A DNA stretch of 64,000 bases from Citrobacter portucalensis (GTDB taxonomy: Bacteria > Pseudomonadota > Gammaproteobacteria > Enterobacterales > Enterobacteriaceae): NCBI RefSeq assembly GCF_002042885.1, contig NZ_MVFY01000001.1, forward strand, positions 248,001-312,000, given 5' to 3'. Position 1 is the stretch's first letter. Each line of letters starts with the position of its first letter. Made by a program: the position numbers and the translations under genes. Under the pieces are notes generated by a model, which was not told the DNA's origin, did not search any database, and was given only the letters and a program-made list of their open reading frames with translations. Shown here in pieces: positions 51,740-61,929 of this stretch.

Positions 51740-51842
51740 ATCCCAGGCTCCCGGCGGGAAAATCGTCGCTGCGCGAGTTATTCGTCTTATGTCGTCTGCC
51801 TGTCGGGTCGGGGCCGAGCCTGCGTCCCTGCGGGCCGTCCCC

Positions 51843-51866
51843 TCTGTCCGCATCCCTGCGGACAGA
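51843..51866. repeat. Left-arm hairpin 2
   Basis: Stem TCTGTCCGC / GCGGACAGA, loop ATCCCT. A smaller related hairpin (GCG-TCCCT-GC core) lies just before it near 51818-51835. Confidence 0.8.
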
Positions 51867-52032
51867 CCCGGTCAGCCGTCAACGCCTCATCGATTTTCAG
51901 CCGGACCGGGGTCATCGCTTCAACGCACTGACTTCCAGTTAAATCTTTTTTGCTGTTTAAACAAAAAACGCAGATGGTCAGGTGTGGGCTGGTCCGGCTG
52001 AAAATTGCCGACGTGTTTCCGTAAGGCCGGGA

Positions 52033-52054
52033 GAGCCAGCATGGATGCTGGCTC
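52033..52054. repeat. Right-arm hairpin 2
   Basis: Stem GAGCCAGC / GCTGGCTC. The loop read on the minus strand is ATCCAT, matching the left-arm loop ATCCCT except for one base. Confidence 0.8.
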
Positions 52055-52157
52055 AGGGCGCGCTTTGCAAGGACGCTTCCTCGCGCCCGGCCCGGTAGCC
52101 TGTAGGAATAAGCGGAGGGTATTGCGCAGCAACAATTTTCCTGCCGGGAGCCGGGAT

Positions 52158-52189
52158 TGTAAAGGGCGTGGCGGAGAACGCCCTTTACA
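52158..52189. repeat. Right-arm hairpin 1
   Basis: A 12-bp stem, TGTAAAGGGCGT / ACGCCCTTTACA. The loop on the minus strand is TCTCCGCC. Confidence 0.85.
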
Positions 52190-52348
52190 CGTTCACAGGA
52201 GTCAGTGTTTTAGAGAAGCAATGCACATGAGGTGAACGGAACTCTTTCTCCGAGATAGCATGTTATTTACCTCCGCCAGCACAGGTTGATGCTTACTGAA
52301 ACTGAGGCGCTAACTGACAGGCATTACCGCAGTTGCTGGGCAATATAA

Positions 52349-52567
52349 TTACAGGTTGCGCATATTGTAATAAGGCACACCTAATTCGTCGGACTTGTCG
52401 CTGCCTGCACCCATATGATTAAAATCGAACGGGGACTGATCGTGCGCAGGGGGCATAATCATCGCGTCGCGACTGTTCTGGGTGGCAGGTTGCGCGGTCT
52501 GTTCCGCCATGCTCTGGCCCGAAATAACAAACATCAGGGCCAGCATTGCATAAGACAGAAGTTTCAT
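52349..52567 (-). CDS. marB: MarB, periplasmic repressor of mar expression
   Basis: 72 residues, as in E. coli, with a signal peptide (MKLLSYAMLALMFVISGQSMA). The mature part keeps PPAHDQSPFDFNHMGAGSDKSDELGVPYYNM split across its length, the conserved MarB core. MarB lowers marA transcription from the periplasm by an unknown route. Third gene of marRAB. Confidence 0.95.
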   Translation of the reverse strand: MKLLSYAMLALMFVISGQSMAEQTAQPATQNSRDAMIMPPAHDQSPFDFNHMGAGSDKSDELGVPYYNMRNL

Positions 52568-52597
52568 GATTTCCTCGGTTACGTCGTTAACTGGCGA

Positions 52598-52987
52598 TTA
52601 GCAATTACATTGATTGAGTGGAAGCAAATAGCGTGATTCGCCGTGCATATTCGTCATACGGTACTTATGCGGCGGAACATCAAAATAGTTTTTGAATGTC
52701 CGGGTCAGCGTCTGCTGAGACTCAAAACCGTAACGCTCTGCCAGATAAAGAATGGGCTCGTTACTCTCTTTTAATTTTTGCGCTATTTCAGTCATTTTAC
52801 GGCTGCGAATGTATTGACCCAGTGAATGACCGGTTTCTTTTTTAAACATCCGTTGCAGGTGCCATTTGGAGTAACCTGAACGCTCAGACACTTTTTCCAG
52901 CGAGAGCGGCGATTCAAGGTTATTTTCGATCCAGTCCAAAATGCTATGAATAGTGATTGTGTCAGTATTGCGTCTGGACATCGTCAT
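52598..52987 (-). CDS. marA: MarA, AraC-family activator of multidrug resistance
   Basis: 129 residues, two helix-turn-helix motifs with no ligand domain: the first in [20 protein letters not shown] (about 32-51), the second in [20 protein letters not shown] (about 81-100). It activates micF, acrAB, tolC and other mar/sox/rob genes by binding marboxes. It follows marR after 12 bases. Confidence 0.98.
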   Translation of the reverse strand: MTMSRRNTDTITIHSILDWIENNLESPLSLEKVSERSGYSKWHLQRMFKKETGHSLGQYIRSRKMTEIAQKLKESNEPILYLAERYGFESQQTLTRTFKNYFDVPPHKYRMTNMHGESRYLLPLNQCNC

Positions 52988-52999
52988 ACCTCTTTCTGT

Positions 53000-53434
53000 T
53001 TACGGCAGGATTCTCTTAAGCAAGTGCTCAAGTGTGGCTACTTCATCCGCCGTTAAGTTTTTTGTTAGTTCCTGGTGCAGGTCTTGCCCTACTAATTGAT
53101 GACACTGCTCGCAAATTGCTGCGCCATGCTCAGTGAGTTTCACCAGCACGCCACGCTTGTCATGTGGATTCGGAAGCCTTTCGATCCAGCCTTTACAGGC
53201 CAGTCTGTCCAGCATCCGCGTCAGGGCGCCAAGGTCGACAGACAGCACTTTTTTCAATTCGACAGGGGTGATGCACACCGCGCAACGGATGGAGCAGAGC
53301 ACCTTGAACTGCGATGCCGTGATATCCAGCGGTGACAGATAGTCGTTTAACAAACGATCTTTTTTCTGATTAACCATATAGATCAAACGACCCAGTGGGA
53401 TGATTTCGTTAAACAGATCACTGGTGTTTTTCAC
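53000..53434 (-). CDS. marR: MarR, repressor of the mar operon
   Basis: 144 residues with a GTG start, as in E. coli. The winged helix is about 55-100 (SVDLGALTRMLDRLACKGWIERLPNPHDKRG). Cys80, the copper- and oxidation-sensitive residue of E. coli MarR, corresponds to the Cys in LACKGW. Salicylate and related phenols relieve repression. Both MarR operators are present upstream. Confidence 0.97.
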   Translation of the reverse strand: MKNTSDLFNEIIPLGRLIYMVNQKKDRLLNDYLSPLDITASQFKVLCSIRCAVCITPVELKKVLSVDLGALTRMLDRLACKGWIERLPNPHDKRGVLVKLTEHGAAICEQCHQLVGQDLHQELTKNLTADEVATLEHLLKRILP

Positions 53435-53439
53435 AATGG

Positions 53440-53454
53440 TTGCCCTGGCAAGTA
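53440..53454 (-). promoter_or_regulatory. MarR operator site II
   Basis: TACTTGCCAGGGCAA on the minus strand, between the promoter and the marR GTG; matches E. coli marO site II. Confidence 0.85.
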
Positions 53455-53468
53455 GTTAGTCACGGCTG

Positions 53469-53497
53469 ATATTATTGCTTAGGCAAATATAAGTCAA
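53469..53497 (-). promoter_or_regulatory. marRAB promoter with MarR operator site I
   Basis: -35 TTGACT (53497-53492), 17-base spacer, -10 TAATAT (53474-53469). MarR site I (ATTTGCCTAAGCAAT) lies in the spacer and overlaps the -10, so binding blocks polymerase. The core TTGCC-GCAA is kept, although the centre (TAA) differs from E. coli. Confidence 0.85.
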
Positions 53498-53513
53498 ACG
53501 AATGGATCGGCAA

Positions 53514-53533
53514 ATGCCACGTTTTGCTAAATC
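53514..53533 (-). promoter_or_regulatory. marbox (MarA/SoxS/Rob site)
   Basis: GATTTAGCAAAACGTGGCAT on the minus strand is the same as the E. coli marRAB marbox. It lies upstream of the -35 and mediates autoactivation by MarA. Confidence 0.92.
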
Positions 53534-53691
53534 ATCAGACTTAATACCTGGCGAGTGGAATTTTAACGGTTTGATAATTATGGTTTATACGTGCTGATGA
53601 AAAATGAATCCTTACACCACGAAAATGGCTTATCTCGCGGATTTCACCGTATACTTGCCGTTGACGATTAACGCACAGGAAAGATGACATT

Positions 53692-54357
53692 ATGATGGAC
53701 TTGTTTAAAGCAATAGGACTGGGGCTGGTAGTCCTGTTACCGTTGGCAAACCCGTTAACCACCGTAGCGTTGTTCCTTGGCCTTGCCGGCAATATGAACA
53801 GCGCAGAGCGTAACCGTCAGTCACTCATGGCGTCCGTTTACGTGTTTGCCATCATGATGGTGGCGTACTATGCCGGGCAACTTGTGATGAATACCTTCGG
53901 GATTTCGATTCCCGGACTACGTATTGCGGGTGGGTTAATCGTTGCGTTTATCGGCTTCCGGATGCTGTTTCCGCAGCAGAAGGCGCATGATTCTCCGGAA
54001 GCGAGAAGTAAGTCAGAAGAGCTGGAAGACGAGCCGACTGCCAATATCGCCTTTGTACCGCTGGCTATGCCAAGCACTGCCGGTCCGGGGACGATTGCGA
54101 TGATCATCAGTTCCGCGTCAACCGTGCGTCATGGTTCCGAATTTCCGGACTGGGTGATCATGGTTGCACCGCCGATTATTTTTGCGGTTGTTGGGATTAT
54201 CCTGTGGGGCTGTTTGCGCAGTTCCGGGGGGATCATGCGCCTCGTCGGCAAAGGTGGTATCGAAGCGATTTCTCGTTTGATGGGCTTCTTACTGGTGTGT
54301 ATGGGCGTGCAGTTTATTATTAACGGCGTGCTGGAAATTATTAAAACCTACGCTTAG
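53692..54357 (+). CDS. marC: MarC, UPF0056 inner-membrane protein
   Basis: 221 residues, as in E. coli. Six membrane helices in two triple-helix repeats; family motifs [15 protein letters not shown] and [18 protein letters not shown]. Despite its name it has no proven role in multidrug resistance. Divergent from marRAB; AGGAAAG precedes the ATG. Confidence 0.96.
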   Translation: MMDLFKAIGLGLVVLLPLANPLTTVALFLGLAGNMNSAERNRQSLMASVYVFAIMMVAYYAGQLVMNTFGISIPGLRIAGGLIVAFIGFRMLFPQQKAHDSPEARSKSEELEDEPTANIAFVPLAMPSTAGPGTIAMIISSASTVRHGSEFPDWVIMVAPPIIFAVVGIILWGCLRSSGGIMRLVGKGGIEAISRLMGFLLVCMGVQFIINGVLEIIKTYA

Positions 54358-54363
54358 AACGCT

Positions 54364-54401
54364 GTGCCCGGTAATCGTTAATGTCTACCGGGCACATTTT
54401 T
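54364..54401 (+). terminator. Intrinsic terminator of marC
   Basis: Stem GTGCCCGGTA / TACCGGGCAC with a 12-base loop, followed by ATTTTTC, ending at the sotB stop codon. Confidence 0.8.
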
Positions 54402-55597
54402 CACGAATGCTGAGGCTGTTCTTCCAACGATACCGGCCATTTACGAAAGATAATCACCGACCATATCAACGCGGCAACGGCAGGCACTGCGCCGACGTAA
54501 CCAATCGTAGACATCGACCAGTGTAAACTCACCTGATTGCCTACCAGCGCACCCGCGCCAATACCGATATTAAAGATACCTGAGAACAGTGCCATTGCGA
54601 CGTCAGTCGCATCCGGAGCAAGCGCCAGCACTTTCACCTGCATTCCCAGACCTATCAGCATGATGGCGACGCCCCAGAAAATACTCAGGACAGCAAGGTG
54701 CATTTCGCTGTCAGCAGCCGGAAGTAACAACACCAGGCATACCGTCAACAGGGCAATGGCACTGCTAATCAGCACGGATGCATGCAGATTCCCCAGCTTA
54801 CCGAAAATGACGCTACCGACAATTCCCGCGCCACCCAGAACCAGCAACAGCACGGTAGCAAAGTTTGCGCTCAGACCCGCGACGGTCTGCACAAACGGCT
54901 CGATATAGCTGTAGGCCGTGTAATGTGCGGTGACCACAATCACCGTCAGTAGATACAGACTCATCAATGCCGGACGATGAAATAACACCGGCAGGCTTTT
55001 TAAAGAGCCGGAGTGCTCACTGGGTAGTTTGGGCAGGAGCTTAATCAGGCAAAGCAGGGTAACTAACGCCCCCATACCGATGGCGAAGAAGGTCGTGCGC
55101 CAGCCAAAATACTGACCGACGATACGTCCGATTGGCAGGCCAAGCACCATCGCCAGCGCGGTGCCGGTGGCAATCAGGCTGAGAGCCTGTGCACGTTTAC
55201 CGGCAGGGGCCAGGCGGATCGCCAGCGATGCGGTAATCGACCAGAAAATAGCGTGCGCAAAAGCAATACCAATACGGCTAATTACCAGCACGGTAAAATT
55301 CCATGCCAGGAAAGAGAGCACATGGCTGGCGATAAACACAACAAACAGACAGATCAGCAGTTTTCGGCGCTCCACCTGACTGGTAAGTAACATAAAAGGG
55401 AGCGACATCAGGGCGACAACCCAGGCGTAGATCGTCAGCATGATCCCGACCTGAGCGGTCTGCATATTGAAGCTTTGTGCGATGTCGGACAGCAAGCCGA
55501 CAGGGACAAACTCGGTGGTATTGAAAATAAAACCGGCAATGGCAAGCGTAACTACCCGTAGCCACGCGACCTTGCGGGAAACAGTGTCTGTTGTCAT
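54401..55597 (-). CDS. sotB: SotB, MFS sugar efflux transporter
   Basis: 398 residues (E. coli 396), 12 helices, DHA1 family. The N-terminal helix [14 protein letters not shown] (about 21) is the SotB/YdeA signature. It exports L-arabinose and IPTG-like sugars and limits arabinose induction. Convergent with marC. Confidence 0.95.
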   Translation of the reverse strand: MTTDTVSRKVAWLRVVTLAIAGFIFNTTEFVPVGLLSDIAQSFNMQTAQVGIMLTIYAWVVALMSLPFMLLTSQVERRKLLICLFVVFIASHVLSFLAWNFTVLVISRIGIAFAHAIFWSITASLAIRLAPAGKRAQALSLIATGTALAMVLGLPIGRIVGQYFGWRTTFFAIGMGALVTLLCLIKLLPKLPSEHSGSLKSLPVLFHRPALMSLYLLTVIVVTAHYTAYSYIEPFVQTVAGLSANFATVLLLVLGGAGIVGSVIFGKLGNLHASVLISSAIALLTVCLVLLLPAADSEMHLAVLSIFWGVAIMLIGLGMQVKVLALAPDATDVAMALFSGIFNIGIGAGALVGNQVSLHWSMSTIGYVGAVPAVAALIWSVIIFRKWPVSLEEQPQHS

Positions 55598-55819
55598 ATC
55601 AAAAAAGAGGATTAGCTGCGAAAAGGTAAGGCCACGATCTTAAAACGTTTGCTGGCGAAAATACAATCATTTTGTGATATGGATCTCATTTCATTGGTAG
55701 GGCGCTACAATTTGCTGCCGAACATTCCTCGTATTTTTAAGTATTTCAATAATAATGAAATTCCGGGCGTATGACTTCACCCGGATTTACAGGTACTCAT
55801 GTTTTTTGAGGATCGCCAG

Positions 55820-56695
55820 TTACTCCGGGTCGTGTGATAACTGAGGGTTCAACACCTCAATAAACGCTTCCAGTTGACGTGTCATTGCACCTCTGCGCCA
55901 GACCAGCCATGTATTCAGCCAGCGCCAGTTCTCGCTTAGCGGCCAGGCGTTGACCTGATGATGCCCTGGCATGCTCTCCAGCATCGAACGCGGGATCAGT
56001 GCGATACCCGCGCCGGCAATGACGCAGGCCAGCATACCGTGATATGACTCCATTTCATGAATGGTGCCGGGCATGGCGCGATCGGCATGAAACCAGCTTT
56101 CAAAATGGCGGCGATAGGAACAGTTGGCGCGAAAGGCGTAAATACTGCAACCGTTGACGTCGCTGGCCCGCTGAATGGGGGGATGGCCGTGCGGCGTCAC
56201 GATCATCATCTCTTCACGGTAGACCGGCATTCCTTCAAGTCCCGGATGGGTAATCGGGCCATCGACAAAGGCCGCGTTCAATGTACCGTCGAGTACGCCG
56301 TCCAGCATTGTGCCTGAAGGACCTGTCGCCAGCGCGAACTGAATTTTGGGGTAACGCTGGTTATATTCAGCCAGCGTGGCGGGGATGCGTACTGCTGCTG
56401 TACTTTCAAGCGAGCCGAGAGAGAAGAGTCCTTGTGGCTCATCCCCGGCGACGACCATCCTGGCTTCCTCAACCAGTGCCAGGATCCGCTGGCTGTAGCG
56501 CAAAAAGTTGTGCCCGGATGGGGAAAGCCGCAGGCGCTGGTTTTCACGAATAAACAGATCAACGCCCAGGTCGGCTTCAAGCTGACGTATACGGGTGGTG
56601 AGATTGGATGGCACGCGATGCACTTTCGCGGCGGCCTGTGTAATACTGCCAGTCTCCGCGACGGCATTGAACATTTCCAGCTGCGTCAGATCCAT
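55820..56695 (-). CDS. yneJ: YneJ, LysR-type regulator
   Basis: 291 residues (E. coli 293). The HTH is at about 15-36 ([20 protein letters not shown]), with the substrate-binding-like domain after residue 90. Divergent from sad with about 100 bases between, the standard layout for a LysR protein controlling its neighbour; its ligand may be a GABA or succinate-semialdehyde-related compound, which is inference. Confidence 0.93.
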   Translation of the reverse strand: MDLTQLEMFNAVAETGSITQAAAKVHRVPSNLTTRIRQLEADLGVDLFIRENQRLRLSPSGHNFLRYSQRILALVEEARMVVAGDEPQGLFSLGSLESTAAVRIPATLAEYNQRYPKIQFALATGPSGTMLDGVLDGTLNAAFVDGPITHPGLEGMPVYREEMMIVTPHGHPPIQRASDVNGCSIYAFRANCSYRRHFESWFHADRAMPGTIHEMESYHGMLACVIAGAGIALIPRSMLESMPGHHQVNAWPLSENWRWLNTWLVWRRGAMTRQLEAFIEVLNPQLSHDPE

Positions 56696-56797
56696 AATCT
56701 TCTCTATTCGTGAATGGTATGGTTAATATTATTCATTTTTCAGAAAGAGTAAATATGCTCATGATATAACCATACCCTGCGATAAAAAGAGGCACTT

Positions 56798-58186
56798 ATG
56801 ACTATCACAGCAGCAACACATGCGATTTCCATTGACCCTGCCAGCGGTGAAAGGCTGACGGCGATGCCGTGGGCCAGCGCGGAAGAGATTGATCATGCGC
56901 TGAACCTTGCCGCGAATGGCTATAGCGAATGGAAACATACTTCCGTTGAGCACCGTGCGCAAACGCTGCGCCAGATCGGGCAAGCTCTGCGCCATCGTGC
57001 GGAAGAGATGGCGCGGTGTATCTCACGTGAAATGGGTAAACCCATTAAGCAGGCGCGTGCTGAAGTCGCCAAGTCAGCTGCATTGTGTGACTGGTACGCC
57101 GAGCATGGACCGGCGATGCTCAATCCGGAACCTACGCTGGTGGAGAATAATCAGGCGGTGATTGAATATCGTCCGGTAGGAACCATTCTGGCGATCATGC
57201 CGTGGAACTTCCCGCTCTGGCAGGTAATGCGAGGTGCCGTCCCGATTCTGTTGGCCGGAAATGGTTACCTGTTAAAGCATGCGCCTAACGTAACCGGCTG
57301 TGCTGCAATTATTGCGCAGGTTTTCGCTGATGCGGGTGTACCTGCGGGGGTTTACGGTTGGGTGAATGCCGATAACGCCGGGGTCAGTCAGATGATCAAT
57401 GACCCGCGTATTACGGCGGTAACGGTGACAGGCAGTGTACGTGCCGGTGCGGCGATTGGCGCCCAGGCGGGTGCCGCGCTGAAAAAATGTGTGCTTGAAC
57501 TGGGCGGCTCCGATCCGTTTATTGTCCTCAATGATGCTGACCTCGATCTGGCCGTTAAGGCAGCGGTCGCTGGGCGTTATCAGAACACCGGGCAGGTTTG
57601 TGCGGCAGCCAAGCGCTTTATTATCGAAGAAGGGATTGCGGCAGAATTTACTTCACGCTTTGTGGCCGCTGCGAGCGAGCTCAAAATGGGTGATCCGCTG
57701 AACGAAGAAAACGATCTGGGGCCGATGGCGCGATTTGATCTGCGTGATGAGCTGCACCAGCAGGTAGAAGCCACCCTTTCCGAAGGGGCACGGTTACTTC
57801 TCGGCGGGGAAAAAATTGCGGGTCAGGGCAATTACTATGCCGTGACGGTACTGGGCGATGTCACTCCAGAGATGACGGCGTTCCGCCAGGAGCTGTTTGG
57901 TCCGGTTGCGGCAATTACCGTGGCGAAGAATGCTGAACATGCCTTAGCGCTGGCGAATGACAGTGATTTCGGCTTATCCGCCACGGTGTTTACTGCAGAT
58001 GAAGCGCTGGCGCAGAAGATGGCGTCACGCCTGGAGTGTGGTGGCGTATTTATCAATGGTTACAGCGCCAGCGATGCTCGCGTTGCGTTTGGTGGTGTGA
58101 AGAAAAGTGGCTTTGGCCGCGAACTTTCTCACTTTGGCCTGCATGAGTTTTGTAACGTGCAGACCGTCTGGAAAAACCGCCTTTGA
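56798..58186 (+). CDS. sad: Sad, NAD-dependent succinate semialdehyde dehydrogenase
   Basis: 462 residues, as in E. coli Sad (YneI). Aldehyde dehydrogenase superfamily: NAD motif [12 protein letters not shown], catalytic Glu in [11 protein letters not shown] (about 233) and catalytic Cys in [12 protein letters not shown] (about 267). It oxidises succinate semialdehyde from putrescine/GABA catabolism to succinate. In K-12 it is followed directly by glsB; here a chemoreceptor gene lies between. Confidence 0.96.
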   Translation: MTITAATHAISIDPASGERLTAMPWASAEEIDHALNLAANGYSEWKHTSVEHRAQTLRQIGQALRHRAEEMARCISREMGKPIKQARAEVAKSAALCDWYAEHGPAMLNPEPTLVENNQAVIEYRPVGTILAIMPWNFPLWQVMRGAVPILLAGNGYLLKHAPNVTGCAAIIAQVFADAGVPAGVYGWVNADNAGVSQMINDPRITAVTVTGSVRAGAAIGAQAGAALKKCVLELGGSDPFIVLNDADLDLAVKAAVAGRYQNTGQVCAAAKRFIIEEGIAAEFTSRFVAAASELKMGDPLNEENDLGPMARFDLRDELHQQVEATLSEGARLLLGGEKIAGQGNYYAVTVLGDVTPEMTAFRQELFGPVAAITVAKNAEHALALANDSDFGLSATVFTADEALAQKMASRLECGGVFINGYSASDARVAFGGVKKSGFGRELSHFGLHEFCNVQTVWKNRL

Positions 58187-58289
58187 TGGTGTGGGTGCCT
58201 CCGCTGGGGGCACCTGTCTTATTTCTGCAATTTTTCTGTCATTTACTCTCCGTACACTCGCAGCTAACGCTTTGATACAGAAGAGTAAT

Positions 58290-59867
58290 ATGAACATAAC
58301 GCAAATTTTCCATCGTCTAATACCCCGTCAGTTCGGTCTGTTAACCGGCATTTTTTGCATTATTGCGCTGTTCTCTGTTTTGCAGGTCGTGTCCTCCTTG
58401 ATGCTCTCGGCCTCAGTCAGCGACGCACAGCATAATGAAGGGCGTAATCAACTCGCGCTTTTGCAGCAGGCAAAGGTCGATGAAGCGCGGGTGGCGTTAT
58501 TATCTGCCAGCGATTTACTTAACCGTGCGGGAATTTATTTTATGCAGGATGCCGCCACCGGTTCGGACGGGAGTTGGCGTCCGTTAATGGAAGAGGCGTA
58601 TCGGGCGCTGGCGCAGTCAAAAAGTGCATGGGATGCCTGGCGGGATATGAAGCCGCAGTCGGATCCGGATCTAACTGAGAGCTATCAGCGTTTTTATAGC
58701 GGTATTCAGGAGCAGGCGGATGGGCTGATGCAGTCAGGTTCCATTGATGCGTTTTTTGCCGTACCCGTGCAGGCCTTTCAGACAGACTTTAACGGTAATT
58801 ACGCGCGCTTTCAGCAGGACAGTGGGCGACATGCGGAAGCTGGGCGTCAGCAGCTGTTGACCAGTCTTGAGCGTTTACAGAATCTATTTTTGTTTATTCC
58901 TCTGGTGCTGGTGGTTATCGCCTTTCTGGTCTGGCGTAGTATGTTCCGTTGGGTGATTATGCCGCTGCGACGGCTGATCGATCATATCGATATTTTAGCG
59001 GCGGGTGATCTTTCTCGGCCAGCCCCGCAGGTGAGTCAGTTTAATCGGGAAGTGACGCAATTAAGTTCGCGTATTGCTGCAATGCAGCAGGGGCTCTGCG
59101 CGCTGGTGCGGCAGGTGAATGATGCCACCACCGCAATGGTAGGAAATATCAACGAACTTGCGCAGAACAATAAACAACTATACCAGCAGTCGGCAAAACA
59201 AAGTGAAGAGTTGAGCACTGTGACATCGCATATTTCGGTTCTGGAAACGCATGTTGAGGATAACAGTGGCTTTGCTGAACTGGCGAATCAACGCGCAGTG
59301 CAGGCGCGTGATATTGCGGCAGGTGGAGACCGAATGATGGCGACGGTAAATGCGTCAATGCAGGCGATTGTGACTCGCTCGTCTGAAATGCGAGGGATTA
59401 CAACGCTTATCGACAACATTGCATTTCAGACAAATATCCTGGCTCTCAACGCCGCAATCGAGGCAGCACATGCCGGGGAGCAAGGGCGCGGGTTTGCCGT
59501 GGTTGCGAAAGAAGTTGGGCTGCTGGCGCGGAAAAGCGGTCAGTCTACGCAAAACATTCAGACACTGATTAAACACTCGTTACAGGGCATTGAAGAGGGC
59601 TTTCACGCGGTTAACGGACTGGATAAGAATTTGCAGCAGGTTATCGCACTGGTGGAAAACCTCGGCGCGTTACTGAACGACATTTCGACTGCAACGTTAA
59701 ATCAGGGGAACAGTATTCACCAGTTAACCCGTCAGCTCCATGTCCTGAACGGCGAAGCCCGACAAACCAGTGATCTGGTGAATGCTGCATCTGATTCTTC
59801 CTTACAGCTTCACCATGAATCTAACCAGCTTATGCAGGCCGTGGCCAGATTCCGCCTTCCGGCCTGA
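58290..59867 (+). CDS. Methyl-accepting chemotaxis protein, no NWETF tail
   Basis: 525 residues from the ATG at 58290. TM1 about 15-38, a four-helix-bundle periplasmic sensor (Tar/Trg type) about 40-195, TM2 about 198-218, HAMP, then the signalling domain. The CheA/CheW contact tip reads [33 protein letters not shown] in two halves (378-409). His394 stands where Tsr/Tar have Arg, and the following segment (GLLARKSG) departs from RNLAQRSA. The C-terminus (RFRLPA) lacks the NWETF pentapeptide that recruits CheR/CheB, so adaptation would depend on other receptors. Ligand unknown. Placed between sad and glsB. Confidence 0.9.
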   Translation: MNITQIFHRLIPRQFGLLTGIFCIIALFSVLQVVSSLMLSASVSDAQHNEGRNQLALLQQAKVDEARVALLSASDLLNRAGIYFMQDAATGSDGSWRPLMEEAYRALAQSKSAWDAWRDMKPQSDPDLTESYQRFYSGIQEQADGLMQSGSIDAFFAVPVQAFQTDFNGNYARFQQDSGRHAEAGRQQLLTSLERLQNLFLFIPLVLVVIAFLVWRSMFRWVIMPLRRLIDHIDILAAGDLSRPAPQVSQFNREVTQLSSRIAAMQQGLCALVRQVNDATTAMVGNINELAQNNKQLYQQSAKQSEELSTVTSHISVLETHVEDNSGFAELANQRAVQARDIAAGGDRMMATVNASMQAIVTRSSEMRGITTLIDNIAFQTNILALNAAIEAAHAGEQGRGFAVVAKEVGLLARKSGQSTQNIQTLIKHSLQGIEEGFHAVNGLDKNLQQVIALVENLGALLNDISTATLNQGNSIHQLTRQLHVLNGEARQTSDLVNAASDSSLQLHHESNQLMQAVARFRLPA

Positions 59868-59929
59868 CGCTGCGTATTCAGCTCTGTTATACTCGCAGGC
59901 CTTTCATACCTGCGAGCAAGGAGCATGTT

Positions 59930-60856
59930 GTGGCCAGGGCCATGGACAATTCAATTTTAGAGACCATTGTGCAGCAGGTTCGTCCGCTGATTGGTCAGGG
60001 TAAAGTCGCTGATTACATTCCGGCATTAGCCTCCGTCGACGGTTCAAAACTGGGTATTGCTATCTGTACCGTTGATGGACAGCACTATCAGGCGGGAGAT
60101 GCGCAAGAACGTTTTTCTATACAGTCGATTTCAAAGGTGCTCAGTCTGGTCGTGGCGATGCGTCACTATCAGGAAGAGGAGATCTGGCAGCGCGTCGGCA
60201 AAGATCCTTCCGGTCATCCTTTTAACTCCCTGGTGCAGTTGGAAATGGAGCAGGGTATCCCTCGCAATCCCTTTATTAATGCCGGGGCGCTGGTGGTTTG
60301 CGATATGCTGCAAGGGCGTCTAAGCGCTCCGCGTCAACGGATGCTGGAAGTGGTGCGGGCATTAAGCGGCGTTTCGGATATCGCCTATGATGCGACGGTC
60401 GCGCGATCGGAGTTTGAGCACTCGGCGCGTAACGCCGCTATTGCCTGGCTGATGAAATCCTTCGGCAATTTTCACCATGACGTGCCCACCGTTTTGCAGA
60501 ACTATTTTCACTACTGCGCGCTGAAAATGAGCTGTGTGGAACTGGCGCGGACTTTTGTCTTTTTGGCAAATCAAGGGCATGCATTTCATCTTGCTGAGCC
60601 TGTGGTCACACCGATGCAGGCCCGGCAGATCAATGCGCTGATGGCGACCAGCGGCATGTATCAGAACGCAGGGGAATTTGCCTGGCGGGTCGGGCTTCCG
60701 GCGAAATCAGGTGTGGGTGGCGGCATCGTGGCGATCGTGCCACACGAGATGGCGATTGCTGTCTGGAGTCCGGAACTGGATCCGGCGGGAAACTCACTGG
60801 CCGGTATCGCCGTGCTGGAGCAATTAACACAACAGCTGGGGCGCTCGGTTTACTGA
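59930..60856 (+). CDS. glsB: GlsB, glutaminase
   Basis: 308 residues with a GTG start; AAGGAG lies six bases upstream. Serine-dependent beta-lactamase-like glutaminase: catalytic Ser-x-x-Lys in FSIQSISKV (about 66-69), Asn/Tyr motifs in [12 protein letters not shown] and [11 protein letters not shown]. It hydrolyses glutamine to glutamate and ammonia in the cytoplasm; E. coli GlsB is the constitutive, pH-neutral isoenzyme. The stop overlaps the yneG start (TGATG). Confidence 0.96.
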   Translation: MARAMDNSILETIVQQVRPLIGQGKVADYIPALASVDGSKLGIAICTVDGQHYQAGDAQERFSIQSISKVLSLVVAMRHYQEEEIWQRVGKDPSGHPFNSLVQLEMEQGIPRNPFINAGALVVCDMLQGRLSAPRQRMLEVVRALSGVSDIAYDATVARSEFEHSARNAAIAWLMKSFGNFHHDVPTVLQNYFHYCALKMSCVELARTFVFLANQGHAFHLAEPVVTPMQARQINALMATSGMYQNAGEFAWRVGLPAKSGVGGGIVAIVPHEMAIAVWSPELDPAGNSLAGIAVLEQLTQQLGRSVY

Positions 60857-61215
60857 TGAAAACGCTCGATCCTCTTTTTGCCCGGCTGGCGAAATCAACG
60901 TTTCGCTCGCGGTTTCGTCTTGGTCAGAAAGAAAGGCAGTATTGTCTGGATAAAGGGGCGCCAGTTATCGAACAACATGCTGCGGATTTTATAGCTAAAC
61001 GACTGGCACCTGCGTTTCCCGCCAATGATGGAAAACAGACTCCTATGCGTGGTCACCCGGTATTTATTGCTCAACATGCTACGGCGACGTGCTGTCGAGG
61101 GTGTCTGGCGAAATGGCATGATATACCTCAGGGTGTAGCGCTAAACGATGAACAGCAACGTTACGTTGTCACGGTTATTTACCACTGGTTAGTGCTCCAA
61201 ATGAACAAGCCATAG
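60856..61215 (+). CDS. yneG: YneG, DUF4186 protein
   Basis: 119 residues, as in E. coli. Cytoplasmic, with motifs KQTPMRGHPVFIAQHATATCCRGCL in two adjacent runs and WHDIPQG; the CCxxC with nearby His suggests a metal or redox site. Translationally coupled to glsB. Function unknown. Confidence 0.92.
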   Translation: MKTLDPLFARLAKSTFRSRFRLGQKERQYCLDKGAPVIEQHAADFIAKRLAPAFPANDGKQTPMRGHPVFIAQHATATCCRGCLAKWHDIPQGVALNDEQQRYVVTVIYHWLVLQMNKP

Positions 61216-61295
61216 ATAACATTATCCTATGATATGCCCCCTTGAGTTGTGTAATTGTTAAAAGCAGTATGAAGGGGTCAATCTAAGGAGAAACC

Positions 61296-61823
61296 ATGGC
61301 TTCCGGCAAACCCTGCTTTGTGCTGAGCGCGGCACAGATTCTGTCGAGAATCGACGAGCTCAGCGATGTTCTTGAACAGTGCGTCAATGACGGCGCCTCC
61401 ATCAGTTTTATGCTGCCCTTTAATCGCGAAAAATCAGAGCCTTTCTGGATGAAGGTCGCGCAAAGTGTTTCTCGCGGAGAACGGATCGTTCTTGGTATGC
61501 AGAATGCGCAGGGGGTGCTTGTCGGTACCGTCCAACTCATTATCGATCAACCCGAAAATCAACCTCATCGTGCTGATGTCGCCAAACTGCTGGTTCACCC
61601 CTCAGCGCGACGCGGTGGCCTGGCCCGTGAATTGATGAACGAACTGGAAAGTTGCGCGCGTCAACAAGGTAAAACGCTGCTGGTGCTTGATACGGCGACG
61701 GGCAGTGGTGCGGAGTTGTTCTACCACAATTGTGGGTGGAAAAAGGTAGGGGTGATACCTGACTATGCCCAAATGCCCGATGGGATGCTGACCGGAACCA
61801 CACTTTTCTATAAAACGCTCTAA
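61296..61823 (+). CDS. GNAT-family N-acetyltransferase
   Basis: 175 residues, single GNAT domain. The acetyl-CoA motif is HPSARRGGLARELMNEL (about 98-114), then LLVLDTATGSGAELFYHNCGW. AAGGAG precedes the ATG by six bases. The acceptor is unknown; the fold is close to single-domain amino-sugar or antibiotic acetyltransferases without diagnostic residues. It is not found between yneG and uxaB in K-12, which has dgcF in this area. Confidence 0.82.
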   Translation: MASGKPCFVLSAAQILSRIDELSDVLEQCVNDGASISFMLPFNREKSEPFWMKVAQSVSRGERIVLGMQNAQGVLVGTVQLIIDQPENQPHRADVAKLLVHPSARRGGLARELMNELESCARQQGKTLLVLDTATGSGAELFYHNCGWKKVGVIPDYAQMPDGMLTGTTLFYKTL

Positions 61824-61879
61824 TTTGTCGCCGGGGATTGATCAAAACAGGGTTTCAATGTATTAAAGTTTGCTAACCT

Positions 61880-61890
61880 ATTGGACCAAT
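61880..61890. promoter_or_regulatory. ExuR-like operator upstream of uxaB
   Basis: ATTGGACCAAT, an 11-bp palindrome resembling the core of the hexuronate repressor sites (ATTGGTATACCAAT type), 40 bases before the uxaB start. E. coli uxaB is repressed by ExuR. Confidence 0.55.
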
Positions 61891-61929
61891 TCAATCAGGT
61901 TGTATGACTAATCATAAAGGGAACCCATT

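Larger units (their letters stand above)
51656..52242. repeat. 587-bp non-coding element built as two colinear inverted arms
   Basis: The ends are a perfect 15-bp inverted repeat, GTTCCGTTCACCTCA (51656-51670) and its complement (52228-52242). The two 293-bp arms stay in register at equal distances from the ends. GTGAACGTG is at +46 in both, a hairpin at +53/54, a 29-mer with 26 identities at +90 (51746-51774 / 52124-52152), a second hairpin at +187/188 and ATTTTCAGCCGGACC at +237. Hairpin loops are nearly identical between arms (TCACCGCC/TCTCCGCC; ATCCCT/ATCCAT), while the stems differ but still pair. The centre is an A/T-rich palindrome near 51949. No credible coding frame, no target duplication seen. 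It sits between eamA and marB. I do not recognise a named element. Confidence 0.8.

Noticed and set aside
51702..52135. Short open frames (70-100 codons) on both strands inside the palindromic element
   Set aside because: They cross hairpins and inverted repeats, have Arg/Pro-rich random composition, and mirror each other because of the palindrome.
51656..52242. Insertion sequence or MITE with target duplication
   Set aside because: Terminal repeats exist, but I see no transposase and no direct repeat flanking the ends, so it is called a repeat and not a mobile element.
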